Notes: generated by a model from the sequence alone, not told the origin. A stretch of DNA of 64,000 bases from Isoetes taiwanensis (GCA_021234155.1 JAJEKV010000278.1:126001-190000), one strand, 5' to 3'; counted from the stretch's first letter, positions 43,053 to 55,912 are shown. Translations and numbers: made by a program.

Positions 43053-44200
43053 AATGAAATACAAGTTTTTAGAATTATTGGCAGTCACCATGGCCATTAG
43101 TGTCAACAATCGAGAAAAGGCCTGTAGAGCCGAAATTTTTTACTGCTGATAAGTCAGAAACATGCTTACAGCAATTTGCACATGCAGGAGCAATCAATGA
43201 ATTTACCAAGGATGTAGCAAGTTTACCTTCACATTCTGCTTCAAACTCTCCACAAAACGACCACCTCCAAAAACGACCTGCCTAACCTTCATGATGTGTT
43301 TGTGTGCTAACAATAATCTGCAATCAAAGGAACTTCGACCACATCTCTCAGTTGCGAACTTCAATGAAATACAAGTTTCTAGAATTATTGGCAGTCACCA
43401 TGGCCATTAGTGTCAACAATCGAGAAAAGGCCTGTAGAGCCGAAATTTTTTACTGCTGATAAGACAGAAACATGCTTACAACAATTTGCAATTACATGCC
43501 TACTCCCATATTGAAGTTCATACATGGACAACAGCCTGCAATTGCTAAGGACTTAATGCAAACAGCAAACTTAGAGAGAAATAAAGTAAAAGGCATCATA
43601 CTAATTAAAAAAAGTGTACTCATCTTCCCCTACCTAAGACCCGAGGTCTCCAAATGATACAGAAAAAGTCAGGATCCTTAACCAACACAGCTCCCCATCG
43701 ACCAGTTTCCCCAAAGAACAACTGCTATCAAGTTCAATTATCATTACACCTTCCTATGTTTGATACATTCGCAACTAACCCTTCTTCAAAAAATGACATT
43801 AGGTTTTAGTTATATACATAAAAACCGTTCACTGTATCTATCATCAACTCTCTACAATCTTCAAGGACTTTGTTATGCTTTGTGGTTGACTTGTTGCATG
43901 CTGTAAAAGAATATTTCTATGGCATATCAAAGGAACTTCGACCACATCTCTCAGTTGCGAACTTCAATGAAATACAAGTTTTTAGAATTATTGGCAGTCA
44001 CCATGGCCATTAGTGTCAACAATCGAGAAAAGGCCTGTAGAGCCGAAATTTTCCGAAATTTTTTACCGCTGATAAGTCAGAAACATGCTTACAGCAATTT
44101 TCACATGCAGGAGCAATCAATGAATTTACCAAGGATGTAGCAAGTTTACCTTCACATTCTGCTTCAAGCTCTCCACAAAACGACCACCTCAAAAAACGAT
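43053..44200. repeat. Three direct copies of a 130-240 bp segment
   Basis: Copies at 43053-43285, 43362-43492 (short) and 43964-44200 share ATGAAATACAAGTTT through to the segment ending CCACAAAACGACCACCT. On the minus strand each full copy shows an exon-like frame (SLVNSLIAPACENCCKHVSD) after a potential donor GAAG/GTAAAC, but no family is recognised. Confidence 0.9.
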
Positions 44201-46269
44201 CTGCTTTGCTCCAACAAACGAAATGGACGCAGAAGAAAGCAAGCGGGCCAAACAAGAAACCGTGTAATCAACGAACAAAAAAACCCTACAAAAATTGGAC
44301 GCGCGAGATTTTACGCGCGAGATTTTGCGCACATATTATCCCAAAACCCTATTATTACTATCTTATTATCTTATATCTGTTATATATATACAATTATATA
44401 AGCTGCCCCCTTGTTTCCGACCCGAGGTGTCGCCGTCTGGACGGTCCAGATTGTGAGATCCGACGGCCAAGAGGAAGCCACGTCATGATTCCCAATCAAC
44501 CCCCTTATTTGGGGCTTTTGATTTCGTCCGTTGAATGTGCCAGATCAATGGCCAAGGTTTGGCCACCCATATTAAGTGCAATTAATGCCATAAGATAAGG
44601 TTGCAGAACAAATTAATTGTTTCTTGTGATGTGGCATTTAGAAAGGAAAAAAAAGGAGAATGTTAGAAAAGTTTCGATTTCTTTTGAAACATGCCGGAGG
44701 CTTCAAAAGCTTCTGCAATTTTTTTTCTTCCGTTCTGGCGATGGCTATGGCGGAGTCGATGGACTGTTTCGCCTTCTGACGATGAAGTGGCACAAGCAAT
44801 TAAGTATATATCATTATCTCGGCCGTCGGTGGATAGATGTCTAACATTTTTTTTTTCACCATTGCTAAAGTGGCGGCGCTTCTTCTGCGGTTCTCATCGA
44901 GCAGGATGCACGACGATGTCTGGCCGGGTTAAAGGATACGAAGGATTGATTAGTGCCCTCCTATGTTTTGAACCGTAGGCGATAGCTTCTTCTGTAATAT
45001 GAAGGCACTCGGCGTCTCTGGCCAGATAACTTGATTTTGAGCTTCAATCATAGATGAACCTTCTGATATTTCTTTGGACTAAGCGAATCCCTCCTGCATC
45101 CGTCAATTTTTAGGCAAGTTTTATTTTTGATCCGGTGCAAATGTGGGTGTCGACATGCCAGCAATCGCAGATAAGGACCTCATTGATCGGTGTATTGCTC
45201 TGTACCCCTTCTGTTGGTATTGCTCTGTACCCCTTCTTGCTGTTTGCGCAAAATTGACTGGGCAGTTTTATGTGACAGAACTATAAGAAGGAAACATAAT
45301 TAACGGAAGGAGACATATTTGACGTTCTTGCTGAAGCATTCAAGGTGCAAGATAGTCAAACTCAACCTGCCATTGTAAGGAAAATTTTTAAGTCGATTGT
45401 ACATTCTCTGCAGTTGTTTTTGTGTACATAGATAACCTTGCCATTTCAGAAGCTTTGCATAATAGCTTGCTCTTCTGCTAATGCATCTGCCACTGCCAGT
45501 ACATATACGAAAAAGAAGTTAAATAATAAATTAAATAGCTAATGCTTCATGATGTTTCTTAGCTGTGCGATAGGGCAAAATTACCAATGTCCGTGGTTTA
45601 ACCAGCTAGCGCACAAAGCAAGTTGTTTCTCTGACTCCTTTGATTATAGATCGTGATGTGTGCTACTCTAGGCACGGATTCTTAGACTTATATGGACACG
45701 ATGTCTTCACTGTATTGTAGATAGCTGGTACAGTATCAGAGTCTAGGAAGATTGAAGTCAGCATAGCAAATAGATGTGTTTCAATGCTGCAAAGAGTGAT
45801 TCATCTCAAGCAATATAATGCTAGATATTAATATGTAGAATCCGTTTTATTGAAGGACTGGAGTTCAGCTTGGATATGTTCTTCTATACTCTCTAAATAG
45901 AGTGTTGTGACCCCAGAATTTCATGGAGTTTTCTCCACTTACTCTGCCCGGCAAATATTGACGCTCTCCAGCACCTTCGAGTGAGCTTGGTATTTTATAT
46001 CTTCAGTGTATTCAGTGTTAATTACAAATGTTTTGGGTCTGGCTGTGTGTATCTGATGTGGTAAGTAAATACATGAGTGCATTTACCTTTTAAGATGGCG
46101 TTGGCACCTTCAACAATGTTTCTTTTCTTCTACGTCAATCTAACGTCTAGTCTTATTTTATGTTTTTGAGTTAAATGCCTGAGTATAATCTGATATTTTA
46201 ATTCTAGTGTATCATTCCTTGCATACCCATGAATATCATGCACGTTTGTTCTTACTTCAATCTTTTCAG
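44201..46269. other. Mostly unrecognised DNA upstream of exon candidates
   Basis: It contains a small duplication (GCGCGAGATTTT twice, 44302-44325), an AT-rich tract at 44340-44400, a 95-codon Arg/Trp/Phe-rich ORF at 44691-44978 with no recognisable domain, and a duplicated GTATTGCTCTGTACCCCTTC (45190-45235). I do not support a gene here. Confidence 0.5.
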
Positions 46270-46581
46270 GTGTTAATATCTTCGCTTGGATATGGCAAGT
46301 TGACAAACATTGGCATTGATTTGGAATTCCCATTTTGCAAGGCGCCATTTGCAGGAATTACTGCAAAGGCCATGGGAACTACCGACCCTAGGCAAGTCAC
46401 TGTAATTCCCCATTGTGCCTGTGAGGTTATCAAAGCTTTGCCATATCTTTTCTATTATATTATAATAATCTGGTCTCCTTCTTACTTTCCCTTTTTTTTT
46501 TTTGCTTATACCCAACACAGATCGTGTAAACATGGAGAACATATGATCTGGTCTGCCCTAAGACGCCGATTTTTGTTCTAA
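46270..46581 (+). pseudogene. Two joined exon candidates of an unrecognised gene
   Basis: Exon 46270-46391 follows a strong acceptor (CTTCAATCTTTTCAG) and ends AG/GCAAGT, a rare but standard GC donor. It encodes VLISSLGYGKLTNIGIDLEF and PFCKAPFAGITAKAMGTTDP. Exon 46521-46581 follows the acceptor CCCAACACAG and stays in frame (SCKHGEHMIWSALRRRFLF, stop). The phases match (2+1). No family is recognised and no upstream exons were found, so a captured fragment is likely. Confidence 0.35.
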
Positions 46582-46599
46582 GAGTTCACGGTAAGCTTT

Positions 46600-47742
46600 C
46601 TGCTTCTATCTCTTTGTTTTTGTAGAAGCCTCTGTTTTGTAGTTTTCTTAAATCATTGTCATGTTGGATTGAAAATCCATAGGCACTATAATGGAGCTTT
46701 TCGCTATATTTGATGCGTTGTGATGTGGCATACTGAAATAGTTGCACAACCAGCTTCTGGAATAGTTGCCAAAGAAGCTCATCTTACAATCCTAAATCAA
46801 AAGGCGGTTCCTTGGTTTTTGCACTTTCAGAAATATATTAGTGGCCAGTTACATTGATAATGGACGGAATTTTGAGATATATTATGCCAGCCCCAATTTT
46901 GATAATGCCACATGCATTTAATGAAATGTACCTTTCAGAAACTCTACGCTGGTGAGTTGTTTGTCGAATTGCAAAAGCCCATCGCTAACTAGTTTTATTT
47001 CCTTGCACAGTAGTAAATTGTGTGCATGCAACTGTTTGAGTATTAAGAAATTTAGGCTGTTCGAGTAGTAAGTGCTGTGAAGCAAGGAAAGGAGCTTAAG
47101 CATTGGAAGGCAGATCCCTTCTAACCCACATTTCAAGTTTTCTTGGGACGATTGCTGCTTCTTTCTATGATTCCTTAAGTCAAATTTCCAAGGAGTACAC
47201 CAACGGTCCAGAAATAAACATTTAGTATAGGACGTCCTACAATGTTGGAGGTCCTCCAATGTGTGATGCAGGAAGTGCATTTCACTTGCAATACCCTTTT
47301 CATTCTTCTTGGTGAGACATAATGTCTCACCCTAGAGTTTGAAGGCAAAGCCGAATTGAAATACAAACACGGCATTAAAGTGTAGTCTTTAAAGACGAAC
47401 TTAAATTGAAAGGGTTAATCTATGCAGATAAAGGAACCAACTTGGAACTGAACTTATATACAGTTTGCTTTGACTGCAGGCATGGGTAAGAGACTCTTCA
47501 TGGATCCCAAGTTTTGATGTATCTGTATTCTGGCTGGATTTAGCTGTGTAGGAAATGGGTCTTATACAAGACCAAGTAATAGAAACACAAGCAAGGCTTT
47601 CAGGCTATGGATGTGCAAAAGGGTGATCAGGCTTCCAGCTCCAAGTGCGGATTCTAAAGGGCCAGGTTTAGATGTGGGTTTAGAAATTCCTGTCGGGAGA
47701 AACCACGGCGGATTCTAAAGGGCATTGCTGGCATAGGTTTCT
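46600..47742. other. No gene seen
   Basis: AT-rich DNA. The only ORFs are motif-free. Confidence 0.5.
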
Positions 47743-48300
47743 ATGTTGCCTGTGTACATTCTTGAGTGGGATATAGGATTTGTTCTGGGCCAGTGTAAAT
47801 CTGAAAGCTATATGCCGTTTTTGAAGAAACGGCGAGAAGGCATGCAGTCTCAGATTTGCCTTATCTCCTTCTATTTGCCTTATCTCCTTCTATTATGTTT
47901 CGATTCTTACAAATATATTCTAACAGAAAAGGAATCGGAAGCTTCTAACTGTGTTGGAACAGCTATGGTGAGCAGCTATGATGGAGGGCTTTGTCGGAGC
48001 ATGGTTGATCCCATCTTTTTCTTCTATGGCTTCCAAAATGGAGCGCACATCCATAGAGCTTCAGGAAGGTCTTTCTTTCTGCACTTTCTTTGTTTCTTAG
48101 TGGTATGTGTTATTGTAGTATCATGAGAAACAGTACAATGCTCTTTCTTTTACGCTTCCATACTCTCTGTAACGTTCCCTCTGTGATCCGGCTGGAGATG
48201 CAATGATGCTCTTCATTAATTTTGTGTTTGTTTTTGCAGTGATGGATTCTCTTGGATCAATTCCCTTGCTCAAGCAATTGCCAGGTGAATCAGTGAATCA
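47743..48300 (+). pseudogene. Possible exons of an unrecognised gene
   Basis: A frame in 47743-48126 includes VSSYDGGLCRSMVDPIFFFY and GFQNGAHIHRASGR. After a TTTTTGCAG acceptor at about 48239 a second frame reads DGFSWINSLAQAIAR and then stops. A 19-bp duplication (TTGCCTTATCTCCTTCTAT) lies inside the first frame. No family is recognised, and exon borders are uncertain. Confidence 0.2.
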
Positions 48301-49789
48301 GTTAGAAGGTCGCTGGCTATTCAGACAATGGACTGTGGTAAGCTCATGAGGAATCGGTGTTTGTTCTTCATTAATGTTTGATTCAAAGCTTCAATTTTGA
48401 CCTTAGTTTTGTCATGCACATTTATTTCTCGTTGTTAACACAGCAACCAGTAACTCAGTTCGGCAAAGCCAGCTCCTTGCCATAACTGCGAACTTTAGAA
48501 TGCGGGAAAAAAACCAACGAATTTAGATGCTGACATGCAAGATTAGGACCGCCGAATATATGAAGCCTTGGTCGCTCCGCCATAACTCAGACCTCCATCC
48601 TCAATGTTTCTGCTCGAAAAGGCATCACGTTCTTTATGTTCTTTTTACTTTGATCCCTATTTATTGCTGATCCAATACTTCTTGGCCCATTTTGGGGTTT
48701 GGAATCCAGAAATACAGAGTAGTCTTTTTCTCATCCCCATGATATTAAGATTTGGTTTTAGATCTAGGCTATGGTTGCTTCTGAGAGTGAAAACCAGGAA
48801 ATTTAGTTGCAAGTTGCAGGCTACTCAGTTAAGAGTACTCCAGAATTTCCGAATAATCAATCTTTGATTTTTATTAAAGGTTTTTGGTAGACTTCATGGA
48901 AAGATATGCACGTCGGTGTAAATTGCAGTAGAAACATGTTGGAATGCTGTTGGAGAGGTTAATCTATGCGGACGACCATGCCCACTGTTCAAAGTGTTTC
49001 AGTCATGTAGCAACTTCTAAAAGACAATACATGATACATCATCTACAATTGTTAACATCATGTAGCAGCTATAGGTCTTATCATACAGATTATAATTGGG
49101 TTCAATTCTACAGATAATATGACTATTGTGATGTTCTTAATTGTATGGATATCTAATTAGCATGAAGGGATGTTGTACATTGCCTAGTTTCCAAGGTTCA
49201 TAACTGTCTTACTAGCTGATTCTTCAGTAAAAGTTTCAACATGCCATACACTTCCACTAAGACATTGTTATGCTCTTTCAGAATTTCGAGTACACGTTGT
49301 CAAAGGTCATTCTGTATTAGTCTGCCCAGGATATAAGCCAGGCATCCTGATTTTAGCAGATGGAGACACATGTTTAAGCCATAAAGAGTATTCTCGCTCC
49401 CTTCCGTGTGTAACTGTAAAGAGAGTGCAATTGTTATTTGTGCAAAAGCAAGAGGTAATGTTTGATCTTATTCTTTATGATATGCAACTTTCTTTATGCA
49501 TAATCTAGAGGTGAGAACATAAAAGGTTTAGATCATGTGTTCTCACTTTTATAAAATTAGGGAGATTTACAAACTTGAAAATGCAAAAGCAAGGTATATG
49601 ATCTTGTGGCATATGCGCATAAATGCAATATTATAGATAAAATTTATTGATGGAGTGTATTTACTTGGTGTTGATGAGGTTGAACAGGGAGCTCTAGATT
49701 CCATCACTGATTTAAAGTGCGGGCATTACTGAAGCCCTCATTGGGGCCGAGATGATCACACACATGCATGATGGTAGAGGGGATTAAGT
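48301..49789. other. No gene seen
   Basis: AT-rich sequence up to the target-site copy of the Mutator-like element. The ORF at 48604-48867 is hydrophobic and motif-free. Confidence 0.5.
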
Positions 49790-49828
49790 CGCTCAAATTA
49801 TATACGCCCGAATTGGGTTGGACTTCAA

Positions 49829-49925
49829 TGGAAACCTCCCCAACTTTCCTTCCTACGTGGAAACCTCCCCAGCTTTCCATTGAAGCCTGGGGAGGTTTCC
49901 AACCATGCTAACTCAGGGAGGTTTC
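49829..49925. repeat. Left subterminal array of GGAAACCTCCCC
   Basis: Two copies in one orientation are followed by two in the other (the last is AGGGAGGTTTCC). Confidence 0.9.
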
Positions 49926-50705
49926 CATTAGCGTAAAGTTTTCATTAGCAGCTCCTCATAAATGAACCTGAATTTAATGTTTGTGGCTAGATTTATTCCT
50001 TCCTTTTTTGTAGATCTTTTTCTATTTCTATTCCATATTTCTTTTTCCATAAAACAAAGCGCTATTCTTGAGCAGGCCCATTCTTCTGGCGATTTGAGCG
50101 ACAGAAATTGCTACGGATTTGCAGCTCAACCCAAAATTCATGGACAGCTTTTAGCTTCTTTGCAGTACTGCTTTGGGAGGTTTTTGGAGCCGCTTTGAAG
50201 CGCACAGATTCTGCCGTCTTTCTCCGAGCAAAGATATAGTGATGGGAGGTGGTTTGAAGCCTCCTGCCCCAAAATCGTCTGGCATAGCTCTCTGCTTCAC
50301 TTATACGCCTGTTGTGGGACAAAGCACATCATAAGACTTACTTTGCAACCACACCAGATAAGGGCGGATCCCCATTACAGAAAAACCCAGTTTCTGGGTT
50401 TTGTCACGTAAGCAAAGCACAGGCCTCCAAATCAAGACCATTTTCATTGAAAATAGGTATTCCGAGCTCTCGAAGTGGAGCAAGAAACAAATTCATGATG
50501 ATTAAACTCGCTACAAGACAGAAATCTATGGCGGAAACTGTGCCATGTCATCCTAATTCAGTTCCTGTAAAACTAATAGGAACGGAAATACTGCAGCCGG
50601 AATTGCCATGTGGCACAGGAACGCCCACAAAAGAGCCTAATGGAGATGGGCCCTAAGACTTACTTTGCAAATGGATTTTAATTTCGGCCATAAATAGGTT
50701 AAATT

Positions 50706-50924
50706 TTAACATTCTTGGGTTGAAACAGACATCTTCTCTGGATCTGCAACTACAATCAAAGAACCGGATTTAGCTACAACGGGTATCTTGGTTGGATCAA
50801 GAAAAGGAAGTAGGTCAGATTTACTAGCACGTAACCCTTCCTGGGCGACAAAATTTGAGATGGACCATCTCCTCCCTTTGGTAATCAATTCAACTGCGAA
50901 ATCAAGCCGGAGCTTTTGCTCCAC
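50706..50924 (-). pseudogene. Possible captured coding piece, unrecognised
   Basis: A 72-codon minus-strand frame reads RRWSISNFVAQEGLRASKSD and LPFLDPTKIPVVAKSGSLIV. It looks protein-like, without low complexity, but no domain is recognised. It lies inside the Mutator-like element, on the strand opposite the FAD6-like fragment. Confidence 0.25.
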
Positions 50925-52329
50925 AAAAATCCTTCTGCTATCCGCGGCTCGACCCCAATTAGGTCTATTTATGCTTCAACTTTGCTCTGGGACAGCCTTT
51001 ATCCCATCTTTAGAATTGAGGGGTTAAAATGCACGCACAATATTGCTCAAATAGCATCGGGCATCCAACATGCATCGTACCCATTGGAGCGTTTCTTTAT
51101 ATTAATTTGTTGCTTTCTATTTGATTTTCTTAAGAGACAATGGCGCCATTCATCTAATTCAAAAGCCCTTTGGTTTTGAGATATATTGCACAAAACCATC
51201 GATCATTTTGCTTATGCAAACACAATGCCACATCCTCTTGCCCAAATTTTGCGGGCTATGTATTTTCATTTGTTCAAATTTCTCCTCTTTTCTCCCCGGC
51301 TTGCTAGAGCTCGGACATGATAGCATTAGTTTTCACGCATCGATGGCCCAAACTTCCCATGCCATCGTTTTGATATCTTGAATGATGCGCAACATGATCA
51401 AACATTTTTGCGGATGGATTCCATCTTGGATCCACGAGGATCTATAGAGGTGCTTGAGAATGTTCTTAAGAAAACTAGAAAATGGCAAGTAGCACTTAGA
51501 AACTGTTGAGCAAGCCGGAGCTCAAGCGTAAGACAAAATAAAGAGTGCAGAGACGAATGAAGACCATCCTAGGGTTTGAAAAATCGTAAGCATGATATGC
51601 ATATAATCTCGCATTGGCTTAGTCCCTCCATAAAGCTAATACTACCATTGAAGACAAAACCAAAACACTTGGAAATTCTCTCGGGTAAACCTTATTAATC
51701 TACATGTGATGTACTCAACCTCACTTTCTTTGCTTTTGATTTACCTTAGGTTGTATCATGTTCTAGCACCTTGTTTGAACGCATCATTGTCTTCTCAGAT
51801 CAAAGTATTGGGGACCTCGGGAAAGAAAGATATTGAGGTTCACAAAAGGTCGCATGAACCCTTCACCTTCTTTGTGTGTTTTCTGTTCTAAACACCACTT
51901 TACTAGGGCCCCAGATGACCACGCACTGGAAGAAGCTTTCTTCTTTGTCTCTTTTAAAATATCCCGCTAAATCGATAAGCACAAACCAAAACCAACAGTT
52001 TTGAAGAACTCCCAAGGTGTCAAAGTCCAAATACACGAAGCCCAAAGTACTCAGATGAAGATTCCAAAGAAGATGATGATATTGTGCTTGATCAAAGCAG
52101 TAATATTGTTCTGCAAATTTTAATGGTTATAGTCTGCTAGTCTTATGTTTCATTTGAAGTTTGAGCTCTTTGGTATCCCTTATATATTTGCCTATTTATT
52201 TGTAGCAACTCAAGGAACGTTTTGTGGTAGTACAAGCCGTTGTGCCTGTTAAGGAGTCTTATACTTCAATCCCAGGCTTATGCAACTTGTAGAACCTTTA
52301 CGCGAATTTGTGAATCTCTTTACCCTTTC

Positions 52330-52790
52330 TTTATAGTTGTAAAGACACTGCCCGAAAGAGGTTTGCGAAAGCTCTGGTCCTACAATATGTTGCTTCTGGA
52401 GACAGATTTATATTGATGTGTGTCTCATATCATTGTCATAGAACATGTGTTTGAGGTTGATGATCTAAAGGCATGGAAGACTGTGGTAGTTACTTTCTCC
52501 GCAGTGGCAGTAGGATATGTGGCTTTTGTAGTTGCTCCTTGGTATCTTTACGTATTTGTTTATTCGTTCTTGGGAACTGCAATGACAAGATTTTCGCTAT
52601 TGGTCATGACTATGGACATAACTCATTTGCAAAAAGCCAACTTGTGAATGATGTTGTTCGGATGATATGGTATGCACCTCATATTCCCTTCAAGCAGAGT
52701 CGGAAATGGTATGCAGTTGAGGCACAGTTGAATGGAACAATTTATTGTGATAACAGTTGAATGGAACAATTTATTGTGATTACCCATCCT
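52330..52790 (+). pseudogene. FAD6: Plastid omega-6 fatty-acid desaturase (FAD6)-like fragment, internally deleted
   Basis: FAD6 introduces the omega-6 double bond in plastid membrane lipids. The plus strand encodes HVFEVDDLKAWKTVVVTFSA, then VAPWYLYVFVYSFLGTAMT (FAD6 membrane region). After a one-base frameshift near 52593 it reads FAIGHDYGHNSFAKSQLVND, with histidine box 1 (HDxxH). At about 52670 it jumps to APHIPFKQSRKWYAVEAQLN followed by GTIYCD. In FAD6 these two blocks are separated by about 150 residues that include the second histidine box, so an internal deletion has joined them. A 28-bp tandem duplication repeats QLNGTIYCD; the second copy continues YPS and then meets a stop. A possible earlier piece (VVKTLPERG) lies near 52333. 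No active enzyme can result. The fragment sits inside the Mutator-like element. Confidence 0.88.
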
Positions 52791-53519
52791 AATACTTTGC
52801 TTTGAATTCACTCACATGTATGCCACCTTAACCCATCCATCTTAAATCTTCTATTTTCGAGAATGAACATTATCAGAGGTGCAATGCAGACGTAATCCAT
52901 GTGACCTTGGTATTGCAAAAATGTATGACAATTGCATGATCAAACAACAATATCATACTAGGTGCAGTGCTTCAATTTAGAAGCAGTCGTTCTAGTGAGC
53001 AATAGAAAGTAATATAGTTTCATATACCAATGCATCATAACAAGAGTAGTATTCAAACTTTTTGTATAGCATGGAAACTAAGTTGTAGATAATGGACACT
53101 TAGGATATTCTAAAAGGTGCAACCAATATACTCATGAGAATGTATTATTGTGTTTTAAAAAAATTATTTTTCAAGCACCCCTGCGAGTATTATAGAGATT
53201 TGTTATGTAATCACCAAATTGGAAAATGCATATCGTGTATTAGAGAGATCTGTCATGGAATCACCAAATTGAAAAGTGAGATCAGCAGTAGGGAAAAAAC
53301 AGGGTCATCAGATGCTGCAGTTCTCGTTGGCCTACGTTTTTTCATTTCCTTTGTCCTTTTTAACATGCACTAGACCCACCCTGTCACGAAGCGCCCTTGT
53401 TGAACCTACTGGGGTTTCGACCATAAGAAAATGAGAGGGACCTTGTTGAACCTATGGGGCTTCATTCAACCATAGGGGCTTCATTCAACCATAGGAAAAT
53501 CAAGATGGACTATAAACAT

Positions 53520-54000
53520 TCCATGGAAACCTCCCCTAGTTTCCTTGGAAAATTGGGGAGGTTTCCATTAAAATATGTAAAAAAAGGCCGTAATTAATAA
53601 AGGCAGTCATTAATAAAGGCATGTTTACGCAACCACCGAGATGGATATTAAAAAAGCACGTGGATCGAGGCGGATCGTGGAGGGCTTTTTTTTCTAATTT
53701 TTATGGGAAACCTCCCCAATTTTCCATGGAAACCTCCCCTGTTTTCTTATATGGAAACCTCCCCAGGTCTACCAGGAAAGTTGGGGAGGTTTCCAGTGAA
53801 AGATGGGGAGGTTTCCATGGAAACCTCCCCTATTTTCCAAAATGGAAACCTCCCCAAGTCTACCTGGAAAGGTGGGGAGGTTTCCATGGAAAGGTGGGGA
53901 GGTTTCCTGGAAGATTAGGGAGGTTTCCAGGGAAAGTTGGGGAGGTTTCCATTGAAAGTGGGGGAGGTTTCCATGGAAAATTGGGGAGGTTTCCATTGAA
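53520..54000. repeat. Right subterminal array of GGAAACCTCCCC
   Basis: About 15 copies, six in the GGAAACCTCCCC orientation and nine as GGGGAGGTTTCC or near variants, spaced about 19-30 bp apart. Many are joined head to head through TTTCCATGGAAA, giving local palindromes. The ORFs at 53621-54317 are reading frames through this array, not genes. Confidence 0.95.
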
Positions 54001-54043
54001 GTCCAACCCAAATCGGGCGTAGAAAAAACCATCGGGATTAAGT

Positions 54044-55912
54044 GGTGAGGTATGGAACCATTAAACAGACCGCTAATAGTCTTATGGGGCATATGACGGC
54101 TTCCCAATTTATTATGCAGGTAAAAATGGTTCCTAAAGTAATCAGCATAACTCAAAGAAATAGGATCCCGAGAATGCACATATAAATTTGGGTACCAAGC
54201 CCCTAGCATATGAAACTCAGTTTTGGACTTGAGCTTGGATTCATCCGATTTGATAGCATTGACAAGTCTGGCCTTAACATAAACAGGGTTGAGTCTGTTA
54301 TAAGAATGGGGCGTCAAAAAGGACTAAAAAGGGGCGGCAGAGGATGAAGGAGGAGGATTAAATAGGTGGGTTTCTATATATTTTCCCTTTGTGGCCGTCA
54401 ATCTGGCAGAAACAAATCTTAGAGCAGCACACAAGGAATGCCCAATAATGATAATGCTTTGAATCCCATAAAATTTTGCAGTTTTTTGCACTGCCTCATT
54501 TGCAGCACTTGAGCAAACTAGGTGATATGCATAAATAAAAATTGTCATTTGTAAATATAGTACATGGACATTCGTTCTTTCTATGTGCCATAATAACAGT
54601 TAGCATAATTTGATGCCAATGGGCCAACTTTGCATTGTGCAGTGAGTGTTATGAAAGTACTTATGTGTGTGCTCAACTCAACACATGCATCAAATAATAC
54701 TTTTAACCTTGACTTTTTTTATTTGCCCTTGTTGAGCAAGGTCACTTTAGCTTCTAACTTTCATGCCTAAATCTTCATACAAAAGTTTCCACTATATATG
54801 ACCGGTCAACTTAGTTTCCACTATAGATGACCAGTCAACTTTGTACACTCCTGTTTAGTCCATTGTTCAAAAAAGAAATTTGTTGATAGTGCGCTCCATA
54901 ATAAGGAGATAGAAGAACAAAGAAATTCATTTTTAATTTTAAGATTGGGCATCAATGCATGTCTCTTCTTTAATATGCATAGTTAGGGTTATCTCTACGA
55001 CTATGTTCCCTTCATGCACATGCATATGTGCATAAACTTTTTGATAAAAATAGTTGCCCAAGAAAATTGAAAGGCATGTGTGTATATGTGCTAGCAAATT
55101 TGTCGAGTTCTTTCTCCCTCCCGACTCGTTAAGGAGATAATTAATGTACTTAACGTCATCTTCCCTTCTCTCTATCTTCTATGTGTCTATCTATTAATGC
55201 ATGTCCACACACAAAGAATGCACTTCACATCAGATTTATCATTCCACCTATGAACATACTATATGAATCGACATCTTATTTAAACTACAAAAATCAAGAA
55301 CCAGCCTGGAATCTCTCGTATGTTTCTTTTGCGATCCTATTTCTCTTTGGCTTTTACTTCAAAGTTTCGTTCTAACTTTATAATTGATTCACGTTCATGG
55401 GCATATGCTGATCTTCTTAATCTTGAACTTTACTTACAGATGTTGATAAACCATAGTTGATAAACCATAGTTGATCTTCTTAGCTTTGGATTTTACTCTC
55501 AGATCTCCATAACCCATGGCTCACAAACCCATTGATAATACAAAGACTTGTAATATGTATATAGAAACTCATGGGGGTGGTTACAAAATAGCATATCACA
55601 TAGAAACTCATGGGGGTGGTTACAAAATAGCATATCAGATATAAAGTTTTGATCTTGGCCCTTGGATAAAAAGTTGGTGAGGTGGCATAGCTTAAGCCCT
55701 TGGATTTTGATGGGGGCATGCATGAGTCATGCATGGGGGCATGCACCCCATCTGTGAACCGTTGGATCAAAGAGGAAGGCGAAATCCTAACCCTTGATTT
55801 TTATGGGGAAGCTGCAAGGAAGGTGCGAAAAAAGTGAATTTGGTGTAGCAAATCTTAACCGTTAGATCAAAAGGTGAGCATAAATCCTAGCCATTAACTT
55901 TTTAGTATTAAA
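54044..55912. other. No intact gene
   Basis: AT-rich sequence. A duplicated phrase, ATAGAAACTCATGGGGGTGG and the next ~20 bases, occurs at about 55560-55597 and 55600-55640. A GC-richer stretch at 55660-55910 contains several CCGTTGGATCAAA-like lines, common in plant non-autonomous elements. Confidence 0.5.

Larger units (their letters stand above)
49790..54033. mobile_element. Mutator-like (Pack-MULE-type) element, 4.24 kb
   Basis: GGGATTAAGT stands directly on both sides (49780-49789 and 54034-54043), a 10-bp target duplication in the size range of Mutator elements (9-11 bp). The ends are inverted: from TACGCCCGA (49802) the left arm reads TTGGGTTGGACTTCAATGG and then the CCTCCCC repeats, and the right arm gives the reverse complement up to CGGGCGTA (54013-54022). 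The outermost ~12-20 bases of the two arms match less well. There is no transposase frame. It carries a FAD6-like gene fragment, as Pack-MULEs carry host exons. Confidence 0.75.

Noticed and set aside
45135-45190. GVDMPAIADKDLID, reminiscent of pyruvate kinase
   Set aside because: Only about 14 residues with no supporting blocks on either side. Too short to call.
53621-54317. ORFs of 133 and 182 codons rich in Gly/Phe/Pro/Trp
   Set aside because: Both are reading frames through the GGAAACCTCCCC array. The periodic protein reflects the DNA repeat.
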